From assembly GCF_014201335.1 (NCBI RefSeq), contig NZ_JACHEB010000002.1, positions 434,001-498,000 on the forward strand: 64,000 bases of DNA, in the 5' to 3' direction. This document shows, piece by piece, positions 1 through 9,648 of this stretch (positions are counted from its first letter, which is position 1; each line of letters opens with the position of its first letter). Source of the stretch: Tunturiibacter gelidiferens (GTDB taxonomy: Bacteria > Acidobacteriota > Terriglobia > Terriglobales > Acidobacteriaceae). Position numbers and translations under genes: made by a program. The notes under the pieces are model-generated. The model did not search any database. It was not told the DNA's origin and worked only from the letters and a program-made list of their open reading frames with translations.

Positions 1-1388
1 TTGATACGTTTGTTCGAGAAGTAGGAGAACAGATTCTCGCGTGCATCGGCGCGGCTCGAAGACTGACGAATAATCTTGATGACGTTATCGAGGTGGTCAA
101 GCGCGATCTGGTAACCGAGCAGAATGTGTTCGCGGTCGCGGGCCTTCGCGAGAAGAAAGGCCGTCCGGCGACGAACGACTTCGGTACGGTGATCAAGAAA
201 GGCGCGAATCGCCTGATCGAGCGGCAGTTCTTTTGGCTGGCCGTTATGAACGGCCAGGAAGATCATCGAGAACGAATCCTGCATCTGCGTATGTTTGTGC
301 AGCTGATTCAGAACAATCTGGCTCTCTGCACCGCGCTTCAAGCCGATGACGATACGCATGCCGTCACGGTCGGATTCATCACGGAACTCGTCGCGAGCGA
401 TGTCGGTGATGACACCCTCGTTGACCAACTCGGCGATGCGTTCGATGAGCTTCGACTTATTAACCTGATAAGGAATCTCAGTGACGATGATCGCTTGACG
501 ACCGCCGGAGATATTTTCGATGCTGCACTTCGCTCGCATCATGAAGCGGCCACGGCCCGTGCGGTAAGCATTCGGGATATTCGTCTTGCCGAAGAGATAA
601 CCGCCGGTAGGAAAGTCGGGGCCGAGAACATGCTCGAGCACCAGGTCAAGATCAGACCGGTGATCCTGCGGAGACTTTTGCAGTAACGAGATGCAGGCGT
701 TCACGATCTCAGTCAGGTTGTGTGGTGGGATATTAGTCGCCATACCGACAGCGATGCCCGAGCTACCGTTGACGATGAGATTCGGAACGCGCGCCGGCAG
801 AACCGTAGGCTCTAGCGAAGACTCGTCGTAGTTCGGCGAAAAGTCGACTGTGTCGTAGTCGATGTCGGCGAGCATCTCACCGGCGAGCCGCGTCAGCCGG
901 GATTCCGTATAACGCATAGCTGCAGCTGAGTCGCCATCGACCGAGCCAAAGTTCCCTTGGCCATCTACTAATAGGTAGCGAAGCGAAAATGGCTGCGCGA
1001 GCCGAACCATCGTGTCGTAGATCGCCGAGTCGCCATGGGGGTGGTAGTTACCCATAACGTGGCCCACCACCTTGGCCGACTTGGTGTACTTCTTGTTGAA
1101 CTGGAGGCCCATCTCCTGCATGCCATAAAGGATGCGGCGATGAACGGGCTTGAGGCCATCGCGGACATCGGGCAGAGCGCGGCCGATGATGACCGACATC
1201 GAGTAGTCGAGATACGATCTCCGCATCTCTTCTTCAATATTGATAGAGAGCATGAACGCGGCGCCGCGGCCCTGAACGGTCGAGCCGTCTGGAGGAGATC
1301 CTGCCGGGGGTGGGTTATTTGAATTAGCGTCCTGCGGGGAGGGTGCGTTGGGGTTCTTCGGGTCCTGCGGAAACAGATCGTCAGCCAT
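1..1388 (-). CDS. gyrA: DNA gyrase subunit A, 5' part (cut by window edge)
   Basis: The A subunit cuts and rejoins DNA in gyrase, which introduces negative supercoils using ATP hydrolysed by GyrB. About 462 codons are present; the 3' part lies outside the window. The start is the ATG at 1388, giving a Pro/Asn-rich N-terminal extension about 38 residues longer than in E. coli before the conserved NIEEEM block. The quinolone-resistance region reads [11 protein letters not shown], so the equivalents of Ser83 and Asp87 (here about 121 and 125) are of the sensitive type. The catalytic tyrosine lies in MRYTE near residue 160. This identification is secure. A terminator for the next gene upstream lies behind its promoter region, so gyrA is probably transcribed separately. 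Confidence 0.97.
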   Translation of the reverse strand, partial: MADDLFPQDPKNPNAPSPQDANSNNPPPAGSPPDGSTVQGRGAAFMLSINIEEEMRRSYLDYSMSVIIGRALPDVRDGLKPVHRRILYGMQEMGLQFNKKYTKSAKVVGHVMGNYHPHGDSAIYDTMVRLAQPFSLRYLLVDGQGNFGSVDGDSAAAMRYTESRLTRLAGEMLADIDYDTVDFSPNYDESSLEPTVLPARVPNLIVNGSSGIAVGMATNIPPHNLTEIVNACISLLQKSPQDHRSDLDLVLEHVLGPDFPTGGYLFGKTNIPNAYRTGRGRFMMRAKCSIENISGGRQAIIVTEIPYQVNKSKLIERIAELVNEGVITDIARDEFRDESDRDGMRIVIGLKRGAESQIVLNQLHKHTQMQDSFSMIFLAVHNGQPKELPLDQAIRAFLDHRTEVVRRRTAFLLAKARDREHILLGYQIALDHLDNVIKIIRQSSSRADARENLFSYFSNKRI

Positions 1389-1514
1389 GGTGTACTTCCA
1401 TGATAAATGCTTGATTTGGCTGGGTAAAGCCGCTCCCTGAGAACCAAATCTTGGACATCAGCTAGACGCAGAAAATGCGGGACTTAGAGGCTATCTAGTC
1501 CAAACTTTTAAGGC

Positions 1515-1549
1515 AACAAAAAAGGGACAGGCTTTTTGGCCTGTCCCTT
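1515..1549 (-). terminator. Rho-independent terminator of the first Oar-like gene
   Basis: An 11-bp perfect stem (AAGGGACAGGC at 1522-1532 with its complement at 1539-1549) has a 6-nt loop. On the minus strand it is followed by a run of T. It lies directly after the stop codon of the receptor gene ending at 1572 and separates it from gyrA. Confidence 0.9.
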
Positions 1550-1571
1550 ATGTCTTTTATCGAGCGTTCTC

Positions 1572-4500
1572 TTAGAAGTAGAGTTTGCCAGATAGTTGAA
1601 CGGTGCGAGCGTTGTTAAGGAAGACCTTTCCAGGCTGATTGAAGAAGCCACTCCCCGCCGTCTGGAAGTTGATGTAGGTTGTTGTGTTGGAAGTTTGATT
1701 GACGTTGTTTACCGTGCCCGGGGTGTACTGAGCATGATTTAGGACGTTGTAGGCCTGAGCGCCAAACTCAATCGAATAGCGCTCACGGAACGTAACCCGC
1801 TTGAGAAGCGACATGTCAAAGTTATTGATGGGTCGCGTCGGCAGCGTATTGCGTGCGCCATTCGGTAAACTACCTTTCCCGCCAGCGATGTAGTAAGCAT
1901 TCGGGTCGTCGGCCACGTAGCCCACGATGTTAGCGGTGCAAGTGGTTAGTTCGGTGCCCGGGGTGCAGAGGCTATCAAGGTTGGTAGCATGTTGAGCAGA
2001 AACCGTGCTCGAAGTTCCCTTCACTCCGTTCGGGTTGATGATGGTACGGTCGATAGCGGTGCTGTCGCCGTTCAGGTTGGAGTTGATGCCGGATAGTACG
2101 GTGGCATATTCAGGCGATTCATAGGTGTAGATCGGGGCAATCGTCCAGTTGCCAACTACATTCCTTAAGAGGAATGAGTGTGCATGCTTATAAAGCTGCA
2201 AATCGTACACAGCTTCGAGGGAGATACGGTTCGTACGATCAAGAGCCGAGCGGCTATAGTCGGCCGCTACGTTCTGCGAGTTTTGCGGTCGACGCGGAGT
2301 GAGCGTGGTCGCGAAGACCTCGGCCGTCGCATCGTCCATCGTCTTGCTGTATGTGTACGAGAAGTTGGTTTGCAAACCCGCAGTAAACTGCCGGGTCACG
2401 TTTGCGACCAGCGCGTTGTAGTTAGAGCTGGAGTAAGGCTGGTACGAAGTGATTTTGCTCGTGAAGCCCGCAGCGAGGAAGGCGGGAACAATGTTGGACA
2501 ACGTGTTGATTTGTGCCAGAGTGCTGGCGCCAACCGGAGCTATAACTGAAGTGCCGCCTGACAAAGATGTAGGAAGAGCATTAGAGGCATTCACACGGGG
2601 TTGGACGTTGAGTTGATCCTGAGTCGGCAGGTGGATGCCGCGGGTTCCGACGTATCCGATCTCCGCAGTGTAGTTCTTCGCAAAAGTGCGTTGGATGGTG
2701 AGGGTGTAGGTCTCAGCATATGGCACCGACTGGTTGGGAATGAAAGCTGCAGTAGCCCCACGCTGGTCAGCAAGTCCTGCGGGCGTGTTCGGGAACACCA
2801 GGATCCCGCCGTTACCCGGAGGAAGGCCGCCGTTCGCGAGAAAGTTAGGATCGCCTGGTTGAGGATTTCCAACGTTACCCACATCGTTTGTCGCCGAGTA
2901 CTGAGGTGGGAACGAGAGAGTACCCAGGTTGTCGAAGAGGACGTCGTACGACAAGCCGAAACCCGCGCGGATCGAGGTCTTGTCGTCTGGAGCGAAGTTC
3001 ACACCAAAGCGAGGTGCAAAGCTCCCATAGGCTGGCTTTGGCTCGGCGAAGGAGATGAGACCAGGAACGGAAGCCGCTACATTCAACGATTGAGCGCGCT
3101 CACCGACCGGGACCGACGTGAACTCGTACCGCAGTCCACCGTTAAGAGTGACCCGCGGGCTGACGCGCCAGGTGTCGTTGACATAGCCGTAGAGAGCTGT
3201 CTGGTCACCGTAGTAGGTAAGGTTTCCAGTTGAACGCTCTCCAAAGCTGGTAGGCGCTAAATCCTGTAGAAACTCTGACAGGTTATTCCATTCGTAGTCG
3301 CCTCGAGCACGTTGAGTGAAACCCTGCGGAGAGATGTACTTTCTGCCATCAAATCCAATCTTGATGGTGTGCTTGCCTTTGACGTAGCTGACATTGTCAA
3401 CAACTTGATAGAGGTTCTGAATCGTGAACTGTGGAGCGTTCGGATCGGGACCAAGGTTTACGAATCCTTGATCGTCGAAGGTCAGGTTCGGGAATTGATC
3501 CAGTCCTGGATAGCTGAAGTTTCCAGCGGTGAGAGTGTTGGAGTAGCGGTTGAAACCGATACGGAACTCGTTGGTGAGGTTTGGGGTGAAGGTGTGGAAT
3601 TCGCTCAGAGCAACTAGCTGATAACGGAATGGCTGTTGCGTGAAGAAGATTGGAAATGGGATCGTGTTTGCGGCAGTGTCCGTATCGGAAAGCCGATTGT
3701 AGATATAACGTCCGCGGAAGCTATCCTTATTGGAAATGGTGTAATCGACGCTTGTCGTTAGCACGTCGAAATTTGAGGGAGCACCTGCTGTGCTCTGATA
3801 ATTCCCCAGGGGAATATTGGTTGTTGATCCTGAGACGGCAGAGTTTACCGTCAGAAACTGGGCCCCAGTAGATTCACTGCCGCATGCAACGTCTGCCGAA
3901 GCATCGATGCCTGTTCCATTAGGACCCGACGTCGTCGCCGCAGGGGTGTACTTCAGGTATTGTGCAACGTTGTTTGCGTTTAGACCATAAGGAGTAGCAA
4001 TCGACTGGAGAGCTGTAAGACCGGCCCCAGTTGGAACGCACGAGAAAATCGCTGGATTTTGCCCTACCGAGTTCCGCTCGTAATTAGCGAAAAAGAAGAG
4101 TTTGTCCTTCAAAATCGGGCCGCCAACCTGTCCACCATAACGGTTATTGTCATAACGCGGGTTGATGGCGGGCTTGCCGCCTTCGGTTCCGCTTTCGGCG
4201 TTCAAGTTCCGGTTCTGGAAATACTCATAGATGCGTCCGTGAAACTTGTTGGTTCCGGACAGCACGTCGGTATTGAACTGACCTCCAGAAGAGTGACCGA
4301 ATTCTGGGGAAAACTGATTAGTGATTAGAGTGAAACTCTCTACCGAATCGTTGGGCACATAGATGAGAGGACCAGTAACAGCCTTGTTGTTATTGTCGAC
4401 GCCTTCAATGGTGAAGTTATTATTCCGCGGACGCTGTCCACCGATCGAGGGGCCGATCCCAATACCAATACCGCCGCTCGATGCTACTCCAGGGCTCAAG

Positions 4501-5027
4501 AGCGATGCATTCAAAACCCCAAAACCAGTCGAACCACCCGATGCAGTCGACGGCAGATCAGTAAGCTCCACATTGCTAAAAGTCTGTGTCAGGTTCGTGC
4601 TGGTCGTGTCGAGAACCGCCCCGGCCTGCGCCGAAACTTCCACAGTGGTGCTCGCGCCGATCGACAGGCTTACATTGGTCGTAGCCGTCTTATTGAGCTC
4701 AACTTCGACACCGAGCAGCGTGAACGGCTGAAAGCCAGCGGAGTTGACGACAACGTCGTACTTGCCGGGAAGAAGATTACCGGCACGAAATTCGCCCGCC
4801 GACCCAGCCTTAACCGTAGTGGCCACGCCGGTGCTTTCATTCGTAACCGTGACGGTTGCATTTGGGATGGTGGCTCCCGTGGGATCCTTTACTATACCGA
4901 CCAGATCGCCACTTGTGGTCTGACCATATATAGATGGCGCGGTTAGAAGGAGTGCGAAGAGAGCAACTGCGAAAAGGGATATCCCTTTCGCGAAAAGACG
5001 CGACTGAGGAAACTCATTGAATTTCAT
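1572..5027 (-). CDS. Oar-like TonB-dependent outer-membrane protein 1
   Basis: This is a large outer-membrane beta-barrel of the acidobacterial Oar/TonB-dependent family, probably importing or sensing a bulky substrate that cannot be named from sequence. The ATG at 5027 is preferred because a GGAG sits 8 nt upstream and a signal peptide follows, ending near SIYGQ; the reading frame stays open 45 codons further upstream. After the signal peptide comes a carboxypeptidase-regulatory-like domain (SGDLVGIVKDPTGATIPNA onward), then a plug with the usual GGQRPRNNNFTIEGVDNN segment, then a barrel. It ends in LSGKLYF, with the terminal Phe usual for barrel proteins. Length is about 1151 residues. It is divergent from a paralogue starting at 5608. 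The family call is firm; the substrate is unknown. Confidence 0.93.
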   Translation of the reverse strand: MKFNEFPQSRLFAKGISLFAVALFALLLTAPSIYGQTTSGDLVGIVKDPTGATIPNATVTVTNESTGVATTVKAGSAGEFRAGNLLPGKYDVVVNSAGFQPFTLLGVEVELNKTATTNVSLSIGASTTVEVSAQAGAVLDTTSTNLTQTFSNVELTDLPSTASGGSTGFGVLNASLLSPGVASSGGIGIGIGPSIGGQRPRNNNFTIEGVDNNNKAVTGPLIYVPNDSVESFTLITNQFSPEFGHSSGGQFNTDVLSGTNKFHGRIYEYFQNRNLNAESGTEGGKPAINPRYDNNRYGGQVGGPILKDKLFFFANYERNSVGQNPAIFSCVPTGAGLTALQSIATPYGLNANNVAQYLKYTPAATTSGPNGTGIDASADVACGSESTGAQFLTVNSAVSGSTTNIPLGNYQSTAGAPSNFDVLTTSVDYTISNKDSFRGRYIYNRLSDTDTAANTIPFPIFFTQQPFRYQLVALSEFHTFTPNLTNEFRIGFNRYSNTLTAGNFSYPGLDQFPNLTFDDQGFVNLGPDPNAPQFTIQNLYQVVDNVSYVKGKHTIKIGFDGRKYISPQGFTQRARGDYEWNNLSEFLQDLAPTSFGERSTGNLTYYGDQTALYGYVNDTWRVSPRVTLNGGLRYEFTSVPVGERAQSLNVAASVPGLISFAEPKPAYGSFAPRFGVNFAPDDKTSIRAGFGLSYDVLFDNLGTLSFPPQYSATNDVGNVGNPQPGDPNFLANGGLPPGNGGILVFPNTPAGLADQRGATAAFIPNQSVPYAETYTLTIQRTFAKNYTAEIGYVGTRGIHLPTQDQLNVQPRVNASNALPTSLSGGTSVIAPVGASTLAQINTLSNIVPAFLAAGFTSKITSYQPYSSSNYNALVANVTRQFTAGLQTNFSYTYSKTMDDATAEVFATTLTPRRPQNSQNVAADYSRSALDRTNRISLEAVYDLQLYKHAHSFLLRNVVGNWTIAPIYTYESPEYATVLSGINSNLNGDSTAIDRTIINPNGVKGTSSTVSAQHATNLDSLCTPGTELTTCTANIVGYVADDPNAYYIAGGKGSLPNGARNTLPTRPINNFDMSLLKRVTFRERYSIEFGAQAYNVLNHAQYTPGTVNNVNQTSNTTTYINFQTAGSGFFNQPGKVFLNNARTVQLSGKLYF

Positions 5028-5291
5028 CGGTATAACTCCGAACTGAAGGGATGCAATCCTAAAAGCAAGTGGAGTACCAAAACGGATCGATCCGGTGTCG
5101 AGTCGAATCATAGAGTTGCGGCTGAGCAAAGTTAATATTCTATGAAAATAGGTATTCGACATCCGTTTGGCCCGTCGATAGACCGGCTCCAGCTCGAACC
5201 CGGGCGTGTAGGTTTTAGCCGGGAGTGGATGGCCCCATCTGCGAGACCTTTATTCCCCCGGACTCACCGGCCATCCCCTGCACCCACCTCC

Positions 5292-5306
5292 GGTTACCTG
5301 GTAACC
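5292..5306. promoter_or_regulatory. Palindrome between the divergent receptor genes (candidate operator)
   Basis: GGTTACCTGGTAACC is a perfect 7-bp inverted repeat around one central base. It lies in the 580-bp gap (5028-5607) between the two divergent Oar-like genes, which holds no other gene and no promoter I could call with confidence. Position and symmetry suggest a regulator site. No regulator gene lies next to it, so this is only a candidate. Confidence 0.35.
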
Positions 5307-5607
5307 GCCTTTGAAGCTTTTTGCGTGCCCAAACCCCCGAGCGAACCCCAACCAAAAGGGACGGAGATCTGTCTCAATCCAGTTTTCGGGAGAAGAAATT
5401 CTCTATTCCATAAAACAGGATCCTCACAAGGGGTGACTTATCAGCCATGTCGCAGAAAAAATCCTTGGTTTAGCTGGCTTTTCGAGTCAGTGAAATTTCT
5501 ATTTGCAATGGCCCTAAAGATGCATATGCATCAGGAACAGTGTCGCGACGACCGATTGACCCCCGCTGTGGGATTGTTCCGACCAAGACCCAGGAGAGCA
5601 GAAAAAG

Positions 5608-8600
5608 ATGAAAAGGTTTCTTTCGATATTGATGATCCTATTCGCCGCCGTGACGTTGAGCTACGGCCAGGCCACCTCGCAAAATGGTGGATCGATCCAA
5701 GGCTCTATTACGGACCCCTCGGGCGCCACGGTGCCCGGCGCCACAGTTACGATCCTCGATGTCGGTACTGCCTCCGAAAAGACAGTTACAACCGATAAAG
5801 CCGGCTATTACAGCGTCGGTCCGCTCACGCCTGGATCATATACGGTGACTGTCTCAGGATCCGGCTTCGAAAAGCTCACCGTGACGACCGTCGTCCGTAC
5901 CGGTACTGCCACTCCCGGAAGCTTCAAGCTCACCCTTGGCTCCTCGGCTGAAACAGTCGAAGTCAACGCCGGCGAACTTCAGGTCAATACCGAACAGATC
6001 GGCGTCTCCGGCGTTATCACCCGCGAGCAGATCGACTCTCTGCCGGTCAACGGCCGCAACATTCTTGATGCCGCTCAGCTTCAGCCAGGCGTTGTTCTCC
6101 AGTCCGGCCAATCGTTTGATCCCACCAAGGCAGGCTATTCGGCCATCTCGGTCAGCGGCGTCGGCGGACGTACAACACGCATTCTGCTTGACGGTCAGGA
6201 CATCACCGACGAGACCGTCGGAACCACAATCTACAACGTCCCGTCGGGCGCAGTTCAGGAGTTTCAACTCAATCGCTCCACACAGGACGTCTCCGGTTCG
6301 GTAACCTCGACCGGCCAGGTACTCGTTTCGACCCAGTCCGGTACCAACAAGATTCACGGCAATGCTTTCTACAACTTCCAGGATGCCCGAGCGGGCGCCG
6401 CGGACATAGCAGGAGCTACGGCTCCCTTCCAGCGCAACCAGTTCGGCGGCTACGTTGGCGGTCCTATCATTAAGGACAAGCTCTTCTTCTTTGGCGGATA
6501 CGAGCGCATCCTCCAGCACGAACTGGACGCCGCGTTGGGTGCAGCGCCCGTCTTCCAACCGATCTTGACACAGTACCCTTTTGTCCCTGCGCCGTTCACG
6601 GATAACTTCAGCGAAGCGCGTCTCGACTACAACGGCCCGAAGGGTATTCATTTCTTTGCCCGCGGCGTCTATAGTGTCAACTCCGACTTTGCTACCTTCG
6701 GCTTGGCCCCTTACCAGGTTTATGAAAACAGGGACAACGTTCCGGGAGTCGTCGGCGGAGCCGACTTTACCACCGGCCACTTCACCCACTCCTTCCGCGG
6801 CGGCTGGGAGAAGTTCCACAACCTCCTCGAGGACGGAACTGCTGCGCTCGGCAACTCCATCTATAACCCCTCCGGTCCAGCATTGGGCGGCAACGTCACG
6901 CTCTACGGTAGCTTGTTCGCAGGTCCCAACTACCTCGCCCCTCAGGGAACCTTCCAGACCGACAAGCAGTTCCGCTATGACGGTACCTGGACCAAGGGCG
7001 CCCACACCTTCAAGTTCGGCTTCGACATGAACCGCCTGGCCAGCGGCGGTTTCGCAGAGTTCTATGGTGAGTCTTTGTTCACCAGGTTGAACGCTGTACC
7101 TGGCAATCTCGTCGCTGGGGGGAATGCAGCAGACCCTCTCGCCTACATTGCAAACTACTACCGCCTCGGGAATGGCAATGGTCTCTTCTCGGAGCGACCT
7201 GGTTTTGGTCTCCCCGGCGGTCTCTCTCCCAGCTGGCGTTTTGGAGCGTATATCGGCGACACTTGGAAGGCGAGTCCGTCCCTCACATTGACCGGCGGTC
7301 TACGCTGGAGTGTGGATACGGACCGTGCCAACCAGGACCTCGCAACTCCTCTTTGCTCAAGCGTAGATCCCTCGCTGCAGTTCCCTGGATGCACCGGCAA
7401 CACCCCTCTGTTTGATCAGTACCAGCAGGGCCTGGGCGTCAGAACGCATCAGCCTTACGCCAACTTCGGGCCCCAGTTCGGATTCAATTTCAGCCCTGGG
7501 GATCACAAAACCTCTCTCCGTGGCGGAATCGGTATCTTCTACGAGAGCAGCGTCTTCAACAACACCGGCAACGCACGTACAGAGTCGGTTCAATCTGACT
7601 TTCCGGCCTTCAACTACGGTCAAGCGACCAAAGGTACTAACTCCGTCGCCCTTCCAGGCTTCGGCGTTGTCACCGCTGCGCCAGATGGAACCCCTCTCTC
7701 TACCATTCTGAATGAGTCCATTCGTCAGGCTGCGCCCGAGATGAACGCCATCAAGGCTGAGTATCAAGCTAAGGTCAAAAACGTTGCAGGTACCAACCCG
7801 TCCTACATTGGAAGCGGAAACGGACTATTTGCGAACAGTATCTATGGGGGTCCATATAAGAGCCCATACTCCATTCAGTTCAACGGCGGAATCCAGCGTG
7901 AGGTCGCAAAAGGCATCGTAGTAAGTGTGGACTATGTTCATAACGCGACCCTTAAGATCCCGATCTCGCAGGACGTCAACCACAGCGGCGCGGCACGTAC
8001 CCTCAACGTCTCCGCAGCGCAAAACGCTATCGCCGCCACGACCGCAGCCTTTGGTTGCTCCGGAGGCGCTTCGCAGGCGGCTATTAACTGCGCACTCGCA
8101 CAAACAAACAATAGTGTTCACCCTGGAACTGGCGCTAACATTACCGACTTCGCCGGAGCTGGTCTCGATTCAGACTCTAACTATCTCGGCGGAACATCAG
8201 CTTCCTACAACGGTCTAACCGTAGCCACAGGAGCAGCGTTCCCGGGCACCAATCCGAATGTGGGTACGGGCTTGTTCATCCTCCCCATTGGACGCTCGGG
8301 CTACGACGCGCTACAGGCCGTAGTTCAGCAGCAGAAGTCACACCCTGCTCCCGGTATCGTGAGCAGCAACATTCAAATCTCGTATAACCTCTCGCGTATC
8401 GTCACCTCCAACGGATCAACTGCTCCCGACGACCAGTTCTTCGCCGGTGGCCAGTCCTTCAACAACGATGATCCCAACCGCTACATTGGCCGTAGCCCTC
8501 TGGATCACTCCAACGAGTTGAGCTTCGGCGGTAGCCTCGCTGTCAAGTACGGTCTGAACCTCGCGATGATCGGCCACTTCTTCTCTGCACCCGCCGTTTC

Positions 8601-9225
8601 TCTGACTCTCGACCAAACGGCTGGAGCGACAGGACAGCTCTTCCAGACAGATGTTGACGGTGATGGAACCATCGGCGATCTCGTACCAGGTACTATTCCC
8701 GGAGCCTACGAGCATCAGATCAAGGGTGCAGGTCTCAACCGGCTTATCAACAACTACAACGCAACCAGTGCAGGTTCGTTTACCCCTGCCGGTCAGGCTG
8801 TCATTGCAGCTGGACTCTTCACCCCAGGGCAGCTGAGAGCAGCGCAAGGCGTGCAGCAGGCTATCGCTGTCGGTCCGGACAAACCATGGAACAATCCTGC
8901 ACTTCGCACGTTTGATCTTAGCGCCAACTATCCGATCCGCCTTGGCCGCTTCCATGAGGGTCTGAGCCTCGTTCCTGGCGTTGCGATATACAACGTATTC
9001 AACATGAGCAACTTTGGATCCATCGAGGGTATCCCGGGTAACGGGACCGCTCAATTGATCAACCAGGCCAATAGCGGACCCAACTTCAACTCTGTCCCGA
9101 ATGGTTACCTCAACGGCCCTGCCGATGAAACAACCGCCAACGCGGCTCGCACCACGCGTAACTCCGGCACCTTCGACCAGGGCGGACCTCGTACCACCGA
9201 GTTCCAGCTCAAGCTCAACTTCTAA
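5608..9225 (+). CDS. Oar-like TonB-dependent outer-membrane protein 2
   Basis: A second large outer-membrane receptor, 1205 residues, of the same family as the divergent gene at 1572-5027 but not a close copy. It starts with a clear signal peptide (about residues 1-20, ending SYGQ), followed by a carboxypeptidase-regulatory-like fold (about 28-115), a plug with SLPVNGRNILDAAQLQPGV and a DGQDITDE segment, and a long beta-barrel. It ends in FQLKLNF, with the C-terminal Phe typical of barrel insertion. An AGGAGAG lies about 12 nt before the ATG. A strong terminator follows at once, so it is monocistronic. The ligand is unknown; in this phylum such proteins are often linked to polysaccharide or siderophore uptake. 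Confidence 0.93.
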   Translation: MKRFLSILMILFAAVTLSYGQATSQNGGSIQGSITDPSGATVPGATVTILDVGTASEKTVTTDKAGYYSVGPLTPGSYTVTVSGSGFEKLTVTTVVRTGTATPGSFKLTLGSSAETVEVNAGELQVNTEQIGVSGVITREQIDSLPVNGRNILDAAQLQPGVVLQSGQSFDPTKAGYSAISVSGVGGRTTRILLDGQDITDETVGTTIYNVPSGAVQEFQLNRSTQDVSGSVTSTGQVLVSTQSGTNKIHGNAFYNFQDARAGAADIAGATAPFQRNQFGGYVGGPIIKDKLFFFGGYERILQHELDAALGAAPVFQPILTQYPFVPAPFTDNFSEARLDYNGPKGIHFFARGVYSVNSDFATFGLAPYQVYENRDNVPGVVGGADFTTGHFTHSFRGGWEKFHNLLEDGTAALGNSIYNPSGPALGGNVTLYGSLFAGPNYLAPQGTFQTDKQFRYDGTWTKGAHTFKFGFDMNRLASGGFAEFYGESLFTRLNAVPGNLVAGGNAADPLAYIANYYRLGNGNGLFSERPGFGLPGGLSPSWRFGAYIGDTWKASPSLTLTGGLRWSVDTDRANQDLATPLCSSVDPSLQFPGCTGNTPLFDQYQQGLGVRTHQPYANFGPQFGFNFSPGDHKTSLRGGIGIFYESSVFNNTGNARTESVQSDFPAFNYGQATKGTNSVALPGFGVVTAAPDGTPLSTILNESIRQAAPEMNAIKAEYQAKVKNVAGTNPSYIGSGNGLFANSIYGGPYKSPYSIQFNGGIQREVAKGIVVSVDYVHNATLKIPISQDVNHSGAARTLNVSAAQNAIAATTAAFGCSGGASQAAINCALAQTNNSVHPGTGANITDFAGAGLDSDSNYLGGTSASYNGLTVATGAAFPGTNPNVGTGLFILPIGRSGYDALQAVVQQQKSHPAPGIVSSNIQISYNLSRIVTSNGSTAPDDQFFAGGQSFNNDDPNRYIGRSPLDHSNELSFGGSLAVKYGLNLAMIGHFFSAPAVSLTLDQTAGATGQLFQTDVDGDGTIGDLVPGTIPGAYEHQIKGAGLNRLINNYNATSAGSFTPAGQAVIAAGLFTPGQLRAAQGVQQAIAVGPDKPWNNPALRTFDLSANYPIRLGRFHEGLSLVPGVAIYNVFNMSNFGSIEGIPGNGTAQLINQANSGPNFNSVPNGYLNGPADETTANAARTTRNSGTFDQGGPRTTEFQLKLNF

Positions 9226-9244
9226 CCTGAAACAGTCCTAACTC

Positions 9245-9275
9245 AAAGGTGGGGACTTCGGTCTCCACCTTTTTT
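9245..9275 (+). terminator. Rho-independent terminator of Oar-like gene 2
   Basis: An 11-bp stem (one G-T pair) with a stable TTCG loop spans 9246-9271 and is followed directly by a T run. It starts 20 nt after the stop codon at 9225. Confidence 0.92.
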
Positions 9276-9500
9276 CTTGCACTCTGTATCTCTGCCTCTT
9301 CGGGTTCTCTCTCCTAAAACGGCCCGGCACACGCTTGGAAGGAAACCTCCGAAGCTGCGCCGGGCTCGCCGGAATGCCGATTCCCGAAGCAACGGCGACG
9401 CGATCCCCATCGACGGCGAGCGATCGGTTGGGAAGCTACGCAAAAAATATTTGGAATTGATGGCGTGTTTTTAGGCAGCGTCGGAGTGACTGTCTTTTTT

Positions 9501-9597
9501 CCACGTTCACCACGCATTTCACCACGTTTACACCAGCAAAAAACCATCGCTACGAAGGCAGTTTTCGAAAATACCCCTGAAAACACCCACAAAAAGG
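9501..9597. repeat. CACCAC-rich intergenic tract (copy 1)
   Basis: The gap 9276-9648 has no convincing gene. Its second half is a C/A-rich tract with repeated TTCACCACG / TTTCACCACG / CACCA units and then A-rich segments. A similar tract lies at 54118-54190. The shared spacing of CACCAC units followed by AAAAAACCA suggests a dispersed family rather than chance, but only two copies are visible here. Confidence 0.4.
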
Positions 9598-9598
9598 C

Positions 9599-9632
9599 GA
9601 AACCCCGGCTTGACCGGGGCTTCGATTTTTTT
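9599..9632 (-). terminator. Terminator of the GH2 gene, possibly bidirectional
   Basis: A GC stem (CCCCGG / CCGGGG, extended by A-T pairs to about 9 bp on the minus strand) lies 16 nt past the GH2 stop. T-rich runs occur on both sides (TTTTTTTT on the plus strand, CCTTTTTG on the minus strand), so it may stop transcription in both directions. Confidence 0.7.
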
Positions 9633-9648
9633 TCCGCAAGGCAATTTC

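Noticed and set aside
5854..7005. 383-codon minus-strand frame inside Oar-like gene 2
   Set aside because: Antisense frame with biased composition; the plus-strand receptor is unambiguous.
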